NCBI RefSeq assembly: GCF_019668465.1
Contig: NZ_AP024828.1
Span: 2,294,001-2,358,000, forward strand
DNA from: Mycobacterium senriense
GTDB lineage: Bacteria; Actinomycetota; Actinomycetes; Mycobacteriales; Mycobacteriaceae
Direction: 5' to 3'
DNA: 64,000 nt
Shown: in pieces, positions 37,276-48,112 of the stretch
How the letters are laid out: each line of letters starts with the position of its first letter
Numbering within the stretch: the stretch's first letter is position 1
Position numbers and translations under genes: made by a program
The notes under the pieces: model-generated
Seen by the model: only the letters and a program-made list of their open reading frames with translations
What the model was told of the DNA's origin: nothing
Database searches by the model: none

Positions 37276-40200
37276 ACTGGGCGAGTGCCATCGCGAAGGC
37301 GATCAACAAGATGTCTTGCACGCCGGCGTGGAAGGCTGCGGGCACCTCGCCGAGCAGCATGCGGGTGAGCTCGCTGTCCAGCTGCGCGGTGAGCTGTCCG
37401 GCGCTGGCGTAGGTATCCACTGCTGCTTGCACGGCGGGCAGCCTGGCCGGGGTCGCGGTCAGCTGTTTCCAGGTGTCGGCGTGGGCCACGACGTGGGGGT
37501 GGCGGGCGTGCTGGTCGAGCAGCGTTGACCATCGGACGAACGAGGTGCCGCCTGGTGGTAGGGCGATCGGTTGGCCGCTGTGGTGTTGGGCCCAGGCGAT
37601 GTTGAGGTCTTCGAGCAAGATTCGCCAGGACACCCCGTCGATGGCCAGGTGGTGAATGATCATCGCCAACTGGCCGGTGTCGGCTACCCACAGCGCGCTG
37701 AGCATGCTGCCGGTGGCCGGGTTCAGCCGGGCCCGGGCCGCCACCAGGGCATCATCCGAGAGCACGTCGACCCGTTGCAGACATGCGCCGGCATCGACCA
37801 ACCCGGCATTGGGCACCCACAGCGACCAGCCGTCGGCGCCGTCGCTATCCACGCGCAGCCGCAACATGGCATGCCGGTCCAGCAACGCCTGCAGCACCGC
37901 CACGACGTCAGACTCGGTGGCCCCGACGGGGGCGGACATGACGATGGTCTGGTTGAACTCATCGATCGGGCCGTCCACGGACCGCAGCCAGCACATGATC
38001 GGAGTCGCAATCACCGGCCCGACACCCTCATCGACCACCCCGGCGATGCCGTCGGCGACCGTGGCCACCCGGGCCAGCCGGGCCACGGTCTGCTCGACGA
38101 AGACGTCGCGGGGGCGGCAGATCAGCCCCGCCGCCCGGGCGCGGGCCACTACCTGCATCGACAAGATGCTGTCGCCGCCCAGGTCGAAGAAGGAGTCGTC
38201 GATGCCGACCCGGTCGAGCCCCAGCACCTGGGCGTAGATGCCGGCCAGGATCTCCTCGATGGCGCTGCCCGGAGGCCGATAGGGACCAACGGTGTATTCC
38301 GGCGCGGGCAGGGCGCGGGTGTCGAGTTTGCCGTTGGGGGTCAGTGGCAGCGCCTGGATGACTACCACCGCCGCCGGGATCATGTAGGCCGGTAGCCGCT
38401 CGGCCAGGGCGGTCCGCGCCTGGGTGGGGTCTGCGGTGCCGGTGATGTAGCCGACTAGGCGTTTGTCGCCGGGGCGGTCTTCGCGGGCGATGACGGCGGC
38501 TTGCTCGACGCCGTCCAATGCGCTTAGCGCGGTTTGGATTTCGCCGAGTTCGATGCGGTAGCCGCGGATCTTGACTTGTTCATCGGCGCGTCCAAGGTAG
38601 TGCAGCTGCCCATCGGGGCCCCAGCGGACCAGATCTCCGGTGCGATACATCCGCGTCCCCGGCCCGCCGAACGGGCACGCCACGAAGCGTGACCCGGTCA
38701 ACCCGGCCCGGCGCACATACCCAACGCCCACCCCGCGGCCCGCCAGATACAGCTCGCCGATCACTCCGGCCGGCACCGGGTTCAACCAGGCATCCAGCAC
38801 AAAGAAGGCCGCCCACGCAATCGGCGAGCCGATCGGCGGCGGCCCCGACCCCGCCGCCAGAGGTGCACTCTTGGACGCCCACATCGTCGTCTCGGTCGGG
38901 CCGTACACGTTGACCATCACGCGTCCCGGCGCCCACCGGTTCACCAACTCGACGGGGCAGGGTTCCGCACCGATCACCAACGCCGCCGACTCCAACCCTT
39001 GCGGCGAAAGCATCCCCACCGCCGACGGGGTCTGGGTCAACACGGTGACTTGCTGGTCGACCAGCATCGCGTGGAAGTCCTCCGGTGTGCGCGCCACCGA
39101 GTCAGGCACCACCACTAGCCGCCCGCCAAACAGCAACGCACCCCAGATCTCCCAGACCGAGAAATCGAAGGCGTAGGAGTGAAACTGCGTCCACACCTGG
39201 TGGGGTGCCAACTCCACCCCGATATCCAGTGCGTCGAACATCTGAGTGACGTTGTGGTGCGTGACGGTCACACCTTTGGGCACCCCGGTTGTGCCAGAGG
39301 TGTAAACGATGTGTGCCAGGTCATCAGGGGCCGGGTTCGGCAAGGCGGTATTGGGTTGGGAATCGACGCGAGGGTCGTCGAAATCGAAAACGGCCAGCTC
39401 GCACTTATCGAACCGGGAGCGCAGGCACGCCGTGGTGATCGCAGCGATCGGTCCGGAATCGGCGACCATGAACTCGATCCGGGCCGCCGGCAGCGCCGGA
39501 TCCATCGGCAGATACGCCGCCCCGGTCTTGAGCACGGCCAAAATCGCCACGATCGCATCAGCCGACCGCGAAAACAGCAGTGCCACAGACTGACCGGGGC
39601 CGGCGCCGTGGCCCGCCAACAGATGCGCCAACCGGTTGGCGGCCGCATCAAGCTCGCGGTAGGTCAGGGAGCGACCCTCGAAGGTCACCGCCACTGCATC
39701 GGGGGCACGGGTCACCTGCTCGGCGAACACAGCCGGAATCGATGCTTCGGTTGCGGGCTGGGTCAGTACCGCACGGTTGCCGAGTTCATCGAGGCGGGCG
39801 TGCTCACCCTCGTCGAGTACATCGATCGACGAAATCCTTTGCGCCGGGTCGGCGGTCATCGCCACCAGCACCCGCTCCAAGCGCCCGACCAGCGCGTGGA
39901 CGCTGGCCGCGTCGAACACATCGGTGCGAAACTCCACCGTTCCGCCGATCCCGGCGGGGTCACCGCCCTCGGTGAAGCGTTCGGCCAAGGAGAACGCCAG
40001 ATCCATCCGGGCGGTGCGGGTGTTCACCGGTAGCGACGTGACCTGCAGGCCCTCCAATGCCAGCTCCGCCGCGGGATCGCTATCGCCGGCGAACTGCCAG
40101 CCGACCATCACCTGAATCAGCGGGTGGTGAGCCAACGACCTTGACGGATTGAGTCGCTCCACAAGCACTTCGAAGGGCACGTCTTGGTGTTCGTAGGCGG

Positions 40201-43200
40201 CCAGGCTGCGTCTGCGCACCTGGTCCAGCAGTTCGGCGGTGGTGGGGTCCTTCGACACGTCGACGCGCAGCACCAAGGTGTTGATGAAAAAACCCACCAG
40301 TTCGTCCAGTGCGGGGTCGCGTCGTCCGGCGATTGGGAACCCGACGGCCACCTCGGGGCTGGCGCTGACCTTCGACAACAGCACCGCCACGGCGGCCTGA
40401 ATCACCATGAAACTGGTTGTATTGTGCTCGCGGCCCAATCGTGCAACCTGCTGCTGCAGCTCGGCCGGAAAATCCACGATGACGTTGGACCCGCGCTGAT
40501 CGGCCACCGGCGGGTAGGGCCGATCGGTGGGCAGCTGCAGCCGCTCGGGCAGCCCAGCCAGGGCCTGCTCCCAGTAGTCCAGTTGCGCGGCGATGGGGCT
40601 GTCGCTGTCGTCGAGGTCTCCCAGCTGCGCTCGTTGCCACAGTGTGTAATCGACGTACTGCACCGGCAGCGGCGCCCAGCCAGGGGGCTGCCCGGCACAC
40701 CGACTGGAGTAGGCCACACCCAGATCCCTGATCAGCGGGCCGATTGACCAGCCGTCGGCAGCGATGTGGTGGACCACGGCCACCAGCACATGTTCTTCCT
40801 CGGCGACGCAGAAAAGTGTTGCGCGCAAAGGGATTTCGGTTCCCAGGTCAAAACCGCGACGCGCTGCCGCGCCGATGGCCTCCTCCAACCGATCCGCCGA
40901 CCAGCTGGTGGCATCGACAAGATCCCAACCGAAGTCGACTCGCTCGGGCGACAGTACTAGCTGCTGGGGGATCCCCTCGGGCGCGGCAAGCAGCGTGCGC
41001 AGGCTTTCATGACGGCCGACCACATCCGCCATCGCCGCGCGCAATTCGTCGGTATCGAGGCGCCCGTTCAACCGCAATGCCGCGGCCAGGTTGTACACCG
41101 GGGAGGGTCCCTGCAACTGGTCGACAAACCACAACCGCTGCTGGGCATACGACAACGGCACCACCGCTGGCCGCTCTGCTGCCACCAAGGGTTGCAGCCG
41201 CCGCGAACCCACGCCGATATGGCCTACCAACTGGGCAACCGTGGGCGCGTCGAACACGGTCGGGACCGAAACGTCGGCATCCAGTGTTGTGTTGATCGCC
41301 CCAGACAAACGCATGGCCAATAGCGAATCCCCGCCGAGGTCGAAGAAGGAGTCGTTGATGCTGACTTGGTCGAGTCCGAGGACTTGGGCGTAGATGGTGG
41401 CCAGGATTTCTTCGAGGACGGTGTTGGGGGCTTGGTAGTCGTGCAGGTCTGGGGTGTCGGGTGCGGGCAGGGCGTGGGTGTCGAGTTTGCCGTTGGGGGT
41501 TAGCGGCAGGGTGTCGAGTGTGATGATGGCGGCCGGGATCATGTAGGCCGGGAGTTGTTCGGCGAGTTGGGTGCGTGCGTGGGTGGGGTTGGCGGTGCCG
41601 GTGATGTAGCCGATCAGGCGGGGGTGGCCGGGGTGGTCGTGGCGGGCGATGACGACGGCTTGCTCGACGCCGTCGAGTGCGCTTAGCGCGGTGTGGATTT
41701 CGCCGAGTTCGATGCGGTAGCCGCGGATCTTGACTTGTTCGTCGGCGCGTCCGAGGTAGTGCAGTTGGCCATCGGGGCCCCAGCGCACCAGGTCCCCGCT
41801 GCGATACATCCGGGCCCCGGGTTGGCCGTAGGGGTTGGCGATGAAGCGGGTGGCGCTGAGTGCGGGTCGGCCCAGGTAGCCCACCGCGACCCCGGCCCCG
41901 GCGATGTAGAGCTCGCCGATCACCCCGATCGGGACGGGGCGTAGCCAGGGGTCCAGGACGTGCAGGGTGGCCCCGGGGACCGGGGCGCCGATCGGCACCA
42001 CGGGGGTGGCGGCGGTCAGGGGGGTGCTGATGGTCACGCACATGGTGGTTTCGGTGGGGCCGTAGGCGTTGAGCATCACCCGCCCGGGGGCCCATTGGTG
42101 GACGACTGGCAGGGGGCAGGCTTCTCCGACGGTCACCAGTGTGGTGGTCTCCAGCCCGTGTGGGGAGAGCATCGCTGCGGCCGAGGGGGTTTGGGTCAAC
42201 ACGCTGACGCCTTCGGCGACCAGCAGTTGGTGCAGCTCTGGGGGGGAGGCGGCCACTGTCTCGTCGACCACCACCAGCCGGCCCCCGCGTAGCAGCGGGG
42301 CCAAGATCTCCCACACCGAGACGTCGAAGGCCAGCGAGTGGGCATGGGTCCATACGCCGGGGGTGGGCAGCCCGGCATCGGGGTGGGCCAGCAGCGCGGT
42401 CACGTTGTGGTGGGTGATGGCCACGCCTTTGGGGGTGCCGGTGGTGCCCGAGGTGTAGATCAGATACGCGATGTCGTGCGGGTGCGGCGGGGGCAATCCG
42501 GTGTCGGGCTGGGCGTCAAGCCCGGGATCGGCCAGGTCGAGGACCGCCACGTCCACCCTGTGCAGGCGGGCGGACAGTGCGGTGCTGCTCAGCACTACTG
42601 CTGGTGCGGCATCGGCGAGTACGAACCGCAGCCGCGCGGCGGGCACGGCGGGGTCGATCGCCAGGTAGGCGGCCCCGGTCTTGAGCACGGCCAAAATCGC
42701 CACGATCGCCTCGGCGGAACGCTCCAGCAGCAGCGCCACACATTGGCCCGGGCCCACCCCGCGGCCAGCCAGCCGATGCGCTAACCGGTTGGCCGCCGCA
42801 TCCAGTTCCCGATAGGTCATCGACTGGCCCCCCGCGCGGACCGCGATCGCCTGCGGGTTGCGGGCCACCTGCTCGGCGAACACCACCGGAATCGACACCG
42901 CCACCGGCAGCCGGGTCCACCCCGCCCGATTCCCCCACACCCCAAGCCGGACATGCTCGGCCTCACCAAGCACATCCACCGACGACACCGGCCGCCCCAC
43001 CTCAGCAACCATCGCCACCAACACCCGCCCCAACCGCTGGGCTAGATCGCGGGCATCGGAGTTGGAAAACAATTGTCCGGGACCCGCCGTGCTGAGGAAG
43101 AGCTGATCACCGTCTCTGAAAAAGATCAGCGCGAATTCGACGGGGCCGGCATGGGTCAGGGTTCCTGATGCCGGAGCACCGGCGAGATCCCCCAGATGTG

Positions 43201-44269
43201 TGCCTGGAATAAAATTAACTACGACTCGATTCGACGCCTGTCCAGAGCCGCGAAGGCGCGCGTTGTAATCGATTGAATGCACCGGGAACCGTTGATGCTG
43301 TAACGCTTCGCGCATACACGTGTCGACATTTTTACAAAACTCCGCGATTGAAAGTTCAGGCGGAGTTTTCAACGTCAGTGGCACGAACCCGGAAATCATT
43401 CCGGCCACCGTATGGGTTTCTGGACGAACTCGCCTGCTTGCCGGAAAGTCGAGCACTACCTCCGGACTCTCGGTGTCGAACGCGCGTACCAGGAGCGCGC
43501 ACGCTGCGGTGATCACCGAAGATCGACGCACCCCGCAGGCCTGGGACAGCACTTGGATGCCAGCCACGGCTGGAGGGTCCAATTGCACGGGTTCAGATGG
43601 TTCGTCCGGACCACTGCCATCGTCGGCGGCCGCCGGCAACCGATAACGCGGTTCGCTTTCCTGCGGAATGTTCCTGATCCAGTAAGCCCGATCATTCAGA
43701 TAATCGGTCGACGATTCGTACTCTAATTCGCAATCGATTAGATCCTTCAGCGACCCGAAAAAAGCGGGCGAGGCAGATGCTCCAGCAGCAATTGCATTAT
43801 AGATTTCCGCGATTCGGTGACAAACAAGAGTAATACCGATGCCGTCTACTACTATATGATGGCAGCACACGAACCAATAAAATTCATCTACCTGTGTCTG
43901 CATCAATGCAAATTTGAACAGCGGGCCGGCGAGGGGCATCAGGATGCGTTGGATCGATGATGCCAGCCGATGGGCGTCCTGTGCGGGATCCGGCGAGCCG
44001 GTCAGGTCATAACGAGCAAGCTCAACGTCCGGGTAATCAACCGGTTTCTGGAAAACCTTGCCATTCAGCTCGAGAAACCCGGCTCGAAGCGGTTCGGCCT
44101 CGCGCACCGCTTGGACAATTGACCGCTGAAGCAACTCCGGCTCGATGGCACCCTGGATTCGGATCAGCTCGCCCAGCTGCCACTTCGCACCGAAGCTGCC
44201 CGTTTTCTGCGCAATCCAAATGTCTAGTTGTCCCCGCGTCAGCGGTAAAACCAGGTCATCCAGTTCCAT
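37145..44269 (-). CDS. Non-ribosomal peptide synthetase subunit A: C-A-T / C-A-T-E (frame breaks within E)
   Basis: The ORF has 2374 residues, of which about the first 2333 are homologous. Approximate layout: C1 1-445 (CCHHIVVDG; divergent from the internal C domains, with a start [11 protein letters not shown] typical of starter C domains that accept an acyl group), A1 450-955 (code as I read it D-V-W-T-V-V-A-M-C), T1 960-1025 (LGGDSLLAM), C2 1035-1485 ([11 protein letters not shown]-like), A2 1490-2000 (D-F-W-T-V-G-V-M-W), T2 2005-2070 (LGGDSILSM), E2 from 2075 ([14 protein letters not shown]) to the first frameshift near 37270. The rest of E2 continues in other frames to 36595, where its stop overlaps the ATG of subunit B by 14 nt. 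No fatty acyl-AMP ligase is in the window, so the acyl donor must come from elsewhere or as acyl-CoA. ATG 44269 is the first start of the run, and the ABC exporter is divergent. Confidence 0.92.
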   Translation of the reverse strand: MELDDLVLPLTRGQLDIWIAQKTGSFGAKWQLGELIRIQGAIEPELLQRSIVQAVREAEPLRAGFLELNGKVFQKPVDYPDVELARYDLTGSPDPAQDAHRLASSIQRILMPLAGPLFKFALMQTQVDEFYWFVCCHHIVVDGIGITLVCHRIAEIYNAIAAGASASPAFFGSLKDLIDCELEYESSTDYLNDRAYWIRNIPQESEPRYRLPAAADDGSGPDEPSEPVQLDPPAVAGIQVLSQACGVRRSSVITAACALLVRAFDTESPEVVLDFPASRRVRPETHTVAGMISGFVPLTLKTPPELSIAEFCKNVDTCMREALQHQRFPVHSIDYNARLRGSGQASNRVVVNFIPGTHLGDLAGAPASGTLTHAGPVEFALIFFRDGDQLFLSTAGPGQLFSNSDARDLAQRLGRVLVAMVAEVGRPVSSVDVLGEAEHVRLGVWGNRAGWTRLPVAVSIPVVFAEQVARNPQAIAVRAGGQSMTYRELDAAANRLAHRLAGRGVGPGQCVALLLERSAEAIVAILAVLKTGAAYLAIDPAVPAARLRFVLADAAPAVVLSSTALSARLHRVDVAVLDLADPGLDAQPDTGLPPPHPHDIAYLIYTSGTTGTPKGVAITHHNVTALLAHPDAGLPTPGVWTHAHSLAFDVSVWEILAPLLRGGRLVVVDETVAASPPELHQLLVAEGVSVLTQTPSAAAMLSPHGLETTTLVTVGEACPLPVVHQWAPGRVMLNAYGPTETTMCVTISTPLTAATPVVPIGAPVPGATLHVLDPWLRPVPIGVIGELYIAGAGVAVGYLGRPALSATRFIANPYGQPGARMYRSGDLVRWGPDGQLHYLGRADEQVKIRGYRIELGEIHTALSALDGVEQAVVIARHDHPGHPRLIGYITGTANPTHARTQLAEQLPAYMIPAAIITLDTLPLTPNGKLDTHALPAPDTPDLHDYQAPNTVLEEILATIYAQVLGLDQVSINDSFFDLGGDSLLAMRLSGAINTTLDADVSVPTVFDAPTVAQLVGHIGVGSRRLQPLVAAERPAVVPLSYAQQRLWFVDQLQGPSPVYNLAAALRLNGRLDTDELRAAMADVVGRHESLRTLLAAPEGIPQQLVLSPERVDFGWDLVDATSWSADRLEEAIGAAARRGFDLGTEIPLRATLFCVAEEEHVLVAVVHHIAADGWSIGPLIRDLGVAYSSRCAGQPPGWAPLPVQYVDYTLWQRAQLGDLDDSDSPIAAQLDYWEQALAGLPERLQLPTDRPYPPVADQRGSNVIVDFPAELQQQVARLGREHNTTSFMVIQAAVAVLLSKVSASPEVAVGFPIAGRRDPALDELVGFFINTLVLRVDVSKDPTTAELLDQVRRRSLAAYEHQDVPFEVLVERLNPSRSLAHHPLIQVMVGWQFAGDSDPAAELALEGLQVTSLPVNTRTARMDLAFSLAERFTEGGDPAGIGGTVEFRTDVFDAASVHALVGRLERVLVAMTADPAQRISSIDVLDEGEHARLDELGNRAVLTQPATEASIPAVFAEQVTRAPDAVAVTFEGRSLTYRELDAAANRLAHLLAGHGAGPGQSVALLFSRSADAIVAILAVLKTGAAYLPMDPALPAARIEFMVADSGPIAAITTACLRSRFDKCELAVFDFDDPRVDSQPNTALPNPAPDDLAHIVYTSGTTGVPKGVTVTHHNVTQMFDALDIGVELAPHQVWTQFHSYAFDFSVWEIWGALLFGGRLVVVPDSVARTPEDFHAMLVDQQVTVLTQTPSAVGMLSPQGLESAALVIGAEPCPVELVNRWAPGRVMVNVYGPTETTMWASKSAPLAAGSGPPPIGSPIAWAAFFVLDAWLNPVPAGVIGELYLAGRGVGVGYVRRAGLTGSRFVACPFGGPGTRMYRTGDLVRWGPDGQLHYLGRADEQVKIRGYRIELGEIQTALSALDGVEQAAVIAREDRPGDKRLVGYITGTADPTQARTALAERLPAYMIPAAVVVIQALPLTPNGKLDTRALPAPEYTVGPYRPPGSAIEEILAGIYAQVLGLDRVGIDDSFFDLGGDSILSMQVVARARAAGLICRPRDVFVEQTVARLARVATVADGIAGVVDEGVGPVIATPIMCWLRSVDGPIDEFNQTIVMSAPVGATESDVVAVLQALLDRHAMLRLRVDSDGADGWSLWVPNAGLVDAGACLQRVDVLSDDALVAARARLNPATGSMLSALWVADTGQLAMIIHHLAIDGVSWRILLEDLNIAWAQHHSGQPIALPPGGTSFVRWSTLLDQHARHPHVVAHADTWKQLTATPARLPAVQAAVDTYASAGQLTAQLDSELTRMLLGEVPAAFHAGVQDILLIAFAMALAQFLGHRRHPDRHRRRRPRPPRGTGRRGRPVPHRGDGSPPNTRCP

Positions 44270-44786
44270 CCGACTACCCCACCTGCTAAGTGCCTACTTA
44301 TCGGCAGGGCGGCCCGCTTCCAGTCTCTCGCCCAAACTTTTCGACCAGTGAACTCACCATCCAGACCTTCCGACTGGCTGTCATGTGCGGACCGTATGGC
44401 CCCTCAAGCGGGCCTCGTCAGAATTCACAGATAAGTCGAGTGGTCAGGAGCCCAGATGGAGTAGTGCTGTAGTACAGGTGCAGGATCCGCCAACTGGACA
44501 CCGGGTATGGCAAAGTCCGTGATGGGACTGCCAGTGCAGCTCAGTAACTCGCGCGCGCGACGCAACAACCGGCCGACCAAGGCTTCTCCTGACCTTGACC
44601 TGACGTGCTATTTTGGCTCGTACCTTATCACTACATGACGGTCTCGACCTTGCTAAGCTGATGAACTTTCAGTGCTTGTTAGTCGCGCTAGCGAACATCG
44701 TCTCGGCTCAGCCGACGCGAATCAGCAAAGGCGATTTCCGGTCGAACAAAGCCGGTCTTTACGCCGGGTGACTTACCCTTCGGGTC
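44270..44786. promoter_or_regulatory. Divergent intergenic region between NRPS and ABC exporter
   Basis: About 517 bp without a plausible gene. It must hold promoters for both the NRPS operon (minus) and the exporter (plus). It is less GC-rich than the flanks. A short GGCCC/GGGCC hairpin is at 44398-44414. I see no clear operator repeat and no dedicated regulator gene next to it. Confidence 0.5.
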
Positions 44787-45698
44787 ATGGAACTCTCGGC
44801 GCGGACTGCGGTCGAACCTGCTATCCGGGTCGACGGACTGACAAAACGGTTCGGCCGCATCGCGGCCGTGGAGGATCTGAGTCTGAGCGTCGCGCCCGGC
44901 GAGGTGTTCGGATTCTTGGGCCCCAACGGTGCCGGCAAGTCGACGACGATTCGCCTGCTGCTCGGATTGATTCGCCCGACCGCGGGCACTGCGAAGATAT
45001 TCGGTTGCTCTGCGCATGACGTCCGCCGGTCCCATCGTCACATCGCATACGTGCCCGCTGATGTTGCGCTGTGGCCGCGACTGACGGGCGCGGAAATCCT
45101 TGAGCTGCTTGGCTCTTTGGGCCGCGGTGTCGATGCGGCCTACCGCGACGAGTTGGTCGATCGTTTCGATCTCGAGCTCGACAAGCCGGCCAAAACATAT
45201 TCGACCGGCAACCGACAGAAGGTGGCACTTGTTGCTGCATTCGCGACACGGGCGCCGCTTCTGGTGCTCGATGAACCGACAAGCGGTGTGGACCCGTTGA
45301 TGGAAAGGGAATTTCGCGGCTGTGTCGCCGAAGCGCGCGAGCGAGGCCAGACGGTGTTCCTCAGCTCTCATCAGTTGGCCGAGGTAGAAGCCGTGTGCGA
45401 CCGGGTAGCGATTCTGCGTGCCGGGCGACTCGTCGAAGTCGACAGCATCGCCGATCTACGCCGGTTGCATCGGACCGTGGTCGAGGTGTCCTATCGCGGC
45501 GGTCAGCCTTTCCTGCAGGACGTTGCGACCGTGTCGGGTGTCGAACAGCTGGACGGTGAACGGTTGCGGTTCAACCTAACTGGACCGCCGGCGGGCGCGC
45601 TTCGAGCGCTCGCCGCAGCTGACATCACCGCGCTCGCGGTGCACGAGCCGACACTCGAGGAGATCTTTCTCGACTACTACGGCGATTCCGCGCGATGA
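44787..45698 (+). CDS. ABC transporter ATP-binding protein (drug/lipopeptide exporter type)
   Basis: A 303-aa ATPase. Walker A is LGPNGAGKSTTIRLLLG (near residue 47), the Q-loop region is AYVPADVALWP, the signature is the variant YSTGNRQKVALVAAFA, Walker B is LLVLDEPTSGVDP, and the switch His is in FLSSHQLAEVEAVC. The C-terminal 80 residues form the extra domain usual in DrrA-like exporters. It overlaps the permease gene by 4 nt (ATGA). Size and pairing match Rv1218c/Rv1217c, a tetronasin-type efflux pair. Next to the NRPS genes it most simply exports the peptide product, or protects the cell from it. Confidence 0.9.
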   Translation: MELSARTAVEPAIRVDGLTKRFGRIAAVEDLSLSVAPGEVFGFLGPNGAGKSTTIRLLLGLIRPTAGTAKIFGCSAHDVRRSHRHIAYVPADVALWPRLTGAEILELLGSLGRGVDAAYRDELVDRFDLELDKPAKTYSTGNRQKVALVAAFATRAPLLVLDEPTSGVDPLMEREFRGCVAEARERGQTVFLSSHQLAEVEAVCDRVAILRAGRLVEVDSIADLRRLHRTVVEVSYRGGQPFLQDVATVSGVEQLDGERLRFNLTGPPAGALRALAAADITALAVHEPTLEEIFLDYYGDSAR

Positions 45699-47326
45699 CA
45701 ACGGCCACGCTGCCCGGTTCGTCGTTGGCCGCAGGGCCGCAACTCGCGCCGGGGCAGGCCGTGAGTCGGCTGGCCGTGCGCCAGCTTCGTCGCGGTGCCG
45801 TGCTGGCCGCCCTGATCTGCGGAGTCATGTCGGCGTTGGTCGCCTTCCAGTACCAACCGATCGGCGCGTTGCTGAATCAATCAGACCTTCGTGTACTCGC
45901 CGAGAATCCCGCCATAAGGGTCTTGTCGGGCCCGCCGGTCGCTCTCGACAATCCCGGCGGTTTCACCGTATGGCGTACCGGCACAGCCGTTTCGGTAATC
46001 GCGAGCGGATGGATCATGCTTGCCGCCACACGCATTACCCGCGGTGAGGAGGATAACCGGCGGTGGGATCTGCTCCTCGCCGGACGCCTGCGAATGGCTG
46101 ATGTGGTCACCCGATGCCTGGCCGCTCTTATTGGATGCTCGGCGCTGATCGGTGTGGCGATAGCGGCGGGCCTTCTGGCGGCTCGCACTCAACCAACTGG
46201 TGCGGTGATCTATGCGGTCGCAACCGCCTGTATCGCTGCAACTTTCGCCACGATGGCGCTGCTCGCCGCGCAAGTCATGCCGAGCCGATCCGGCGCCACG
46301 GGACTTACGGCCGCAGCTTTAGGTGTAAGCCTGATGCTGCGCATGATCTCCGATGGCTCGCATCAATTGGCATGGTCGGCCTGGATGACCCCGTTCGGGC
46401 TTGCCGCCCGGTCGGCGCCATACGCCGAGAACCGCATCATCCCGCTGATCGTGCTGGGCGCGTTTCCGATAGTGCTGGCCGGTGCGGCCCTCTTCACGGC
46501 AAGCCACCGCGATTTGGGCGACGGGGTGGTGACGGTGCCTGTCAGCCGTCCTCCACGAACACGCTCGTTGCAGTCGATCGGTGGGTTCGCCTTTCGCCGG
46601 ACCGTCCGGACCACGCTCGGCTGGGCAACGGGTATCGCCGCGTACTTCTTCCTGGTCGGCGTATTGCTCCCCTCGATTCTCAAGTTGTTTCAGACAAACC
46701 CGCGCATCGCTAAACTCGCCGCGCCCGCCGGGATGGGCGGCCATGAACTGGTGAATGTCGGCGCTGCGGTTCTGTTCGGCGTGCTCGCCGTTCCCACCGG
46801 GCTGTACGCCGCTGTGCGTCTCGCGGCGATGGTCGCCGACGAGACGGCAGGTCGATTGAACTTGCTTTTCGCCCAGCCCATTTCGCGTGTACATCTGATG
46901 TCGGCTGAGATCATGGTCACGGTTGGCGGGGTGGTAGCCCTGCATTGCTCGGCCGCAATGGGCATCTGGGTCGGAGCCGAAATCACCGGCGCACCACTGC
47001 AGTTGAGCGCTTCGCTTGCAGGTGCGCTGAATTCCGTTCCGGTGGCGTTGCTCGCGGCCGGGGCGGCCGCCGTGGGCGCCGGGTGGCTCCCCTCCGCTGC
47101 CGCCGCAATCGGCGCACTGCCGGTTGTGGGCGGGTTTCTGGTGAACGTCATCATGAAGTCCACGAACGCCCCTGGCTGGGCGGCCAACCTGTCGCCGTGG
47201 ACGCACCTCGCTGCCGTGCCCGACGCACCGCCCAATTGGGCGGCCACCGCCATTTTCCTGCTCGTCGGCGCTGTCCTTGCCGCGCTCGGAGTGTATGGCT
47301 ACGTACAGCGCGATTTGGCAACCTGA
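45695..47326 (+). CDS. ABC transporter permease (ABC-2 exporter, Rv1217c-like)
   Basis: A 543-aa polytopic protein with about twelve hydrophobic segments in two halves (examples: AVLAALICGVMSALVAFQYQ; TAVSVIASGWIMLAATRI; GCSALIGVAIAAGLLAA; then GIAAYFFLVGVLLPSI and VPVALLAAGAAAVGAGWLPS). The two halves are fused, so one polypeptide can serve as both permease units. Motif RGEEDNRRWDLLLAGRLRM and its second-half partner DETAGRLNLLFAQPISRVHL are the coupling loops of polyketide/antibiotic exporters. ATGA overlap with the ATPase gene shows one operon. The likely substrate is the lipopeptide made by the adjacent NRPS. Confidence 0.88.
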   Translation: MTTATLPGSSLAAGPQLAPGQAVSRLAVRQLRRGAVLAALICGVMSALVAFQYQPIGALLNQSDLRVLAENPAIRVLSGPPVALDNPGGFTVWRTGTAVSVIASGWIMLAATRITRGEEDNRRWDLLLAGRLRMADVVTRCLAALIGCSALIGVAIAAGLLAARTQPTGAVIYAVATACIAATFATMALLAAQVMPSRSGATGLTAAALGVSLMLRMISDGSHQLAWSAWMTPFGLAARSAPYAENRIIPLIVLGAFPIVLAGAALFTASHRDLGDGVVTVPVSRPPRTRSLQSIGGFAFRRTVRTTLGWATGIAAYFFLVGVLLPSILKLFQTNPRIAKLAAPAGMGGHELVNVGAAVLFGVLAVPTGLYAAVRLAAMVADETAGRLNLLFAQPISRVHLMSAEIMVTVGGVVALHCSAAMGIWVGAEITGAPLQLSASLAGALNSVPVALLAAGAAAVGAGWLPSAAAAIGALPVVGGFLVNVIMKSTNAPGWAANLSPWTHLAAVPDAPPNWAATAIFLLVGAVLAALGVYGYVQRDLAT

Positions 47327-47490
47327 GGTAACGGGCCGTCCGAATGGGCGGCGTGGATCGTGAACCCGTTAGCGAGGCGCGCTCTGGTTTGCTGGCCTAC
47401 GATGGCCGGACGGACCAACGCTGATCAGAGAAGACGGCGTGAAGTTTCGGCTTGCAAGCGAGGGAAGATCCCGATAGGAGGGGACCCCAG

Positions 47491-47676
47491 ATGGGATTCA
47501 TACCCGGTTTCAACGAAATGAAGGAGTCTGTCGAGGAATCTATCGACCTCCTCAGGCGCGCCATCGCGGCACTGGAAAAGCTTGCGGCAGAACAGGAGCG
47601 CGCCAATGATCTGTACGCCGAAGCGAATCAGCTCGGCAGTGTACAAGCTCAGAACGTGACCAAGCTGTCGCGATGA
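47491..47676 (+). CDS. Small coiled-coil-like protein, 61 aa
   Basis: ATAGGAGGGGACCCCAG places a strong ribosome site 7-13 nt before ATG 47491 (MGFIPGFNEMKESVEE). A longer in-frame start at 47452 lacks one. The body, SIDLLRRAIAALEKLAAEQE then RANDLYAEANQ, has regular heptad spacing of Leu/Ile/Ala, so it should be one long amphipathic helix or a coiled coil. No signal or membrane span. It is 164 bp after the permease gene and may be a separate unit. No family recognised. Confidence 0.6.
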   Translation: MGFIPGFNEMKESVEESIDLLRRAIAALEKLAAEQERANDLYAEANQLGSVQAQNVTKLSR

Positions 47677-47927
47677 GCTCGCCGAAGAGCGACCGATTGA
47701 TGGGCGGCGTTCCTTCCCGGCACGGCATCTCGCGCGAGCTCAGCTAAACGAGGATCCGTGGATGTGCGGGACTCGCGAGCTCGTGGGCCGGCGTCGATCG
47801 GCGACAGGTACTACTCGATTGTGTAGCTGGAACCGGGGGTCTTTCATTGTGTCCTACGCGATTCCGTGCCGGACGATTGTGGCGGGCCCAACAAACCTCG
47901 GGTAGTAACGCTCGCGAGGTGGAGTGG

Positions 47928-48112
47928 GTGGACTCGAGTACCTCGACTTCTTCACCGAGGACCTGATCGATCGACACCGGCCGAGCGTGCTGGTTTGAAC
48001 GGCGCGGCAAATCTATTGCAGTACATCGCATTCGGCCGAGGAATTCACACGTGTCCGGGCGACCCGATTGCCCACGCCGAAGTATTGGAACGAATACTCA
48101 ACCGCAGCCTCA
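47928..48112 (+). pseudogene. Cytochrome P450 remnant
   Basis: In one frame GGLEYLDFFTEDLIDRHRPS then VLV and a stop (47997) resembles the mid-part helix of P450s. In another frame NLLQYIAFGRGIHTCPGDPI then [14 protein letters not shown] carries the haem-binding loop FGRGIHTCPG with the Cys ligand. The large central part (I-helix and ExxR) is missing and the frames disagree, so the gene is dead. It lies at the edge of the NRPS island; a tailoring P450 may once have been part of it. The end abuts the amidase gene. Confidence 0.62.

Noticed and set aside
24897..43106. Many long ORFs on the plus strand across the NRPS genes
   Set aside because: They are antisense shadows of GC-rich repeated domains, rich in Arg/Gly/His/Pro and without family motifs; similar shadows recur at each module.
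24438..44269. Glycopeptidolipid (mps1/mps2) or M. paratuberculosis lipopentapeptide locus
   Set aside because: Module number, E-domain pattern and reductive release do not match what I recall for either, and the expected GPL glycosyltransferase and transport genes are absent.
22623..48112. Mobile element ends, integrase or tRNA attachment site around the NRPS island
   Set aside because: No transposase, integrase or flanking direct repeats could be found. The nearest tRNA is 7 kb away and not adjacent.
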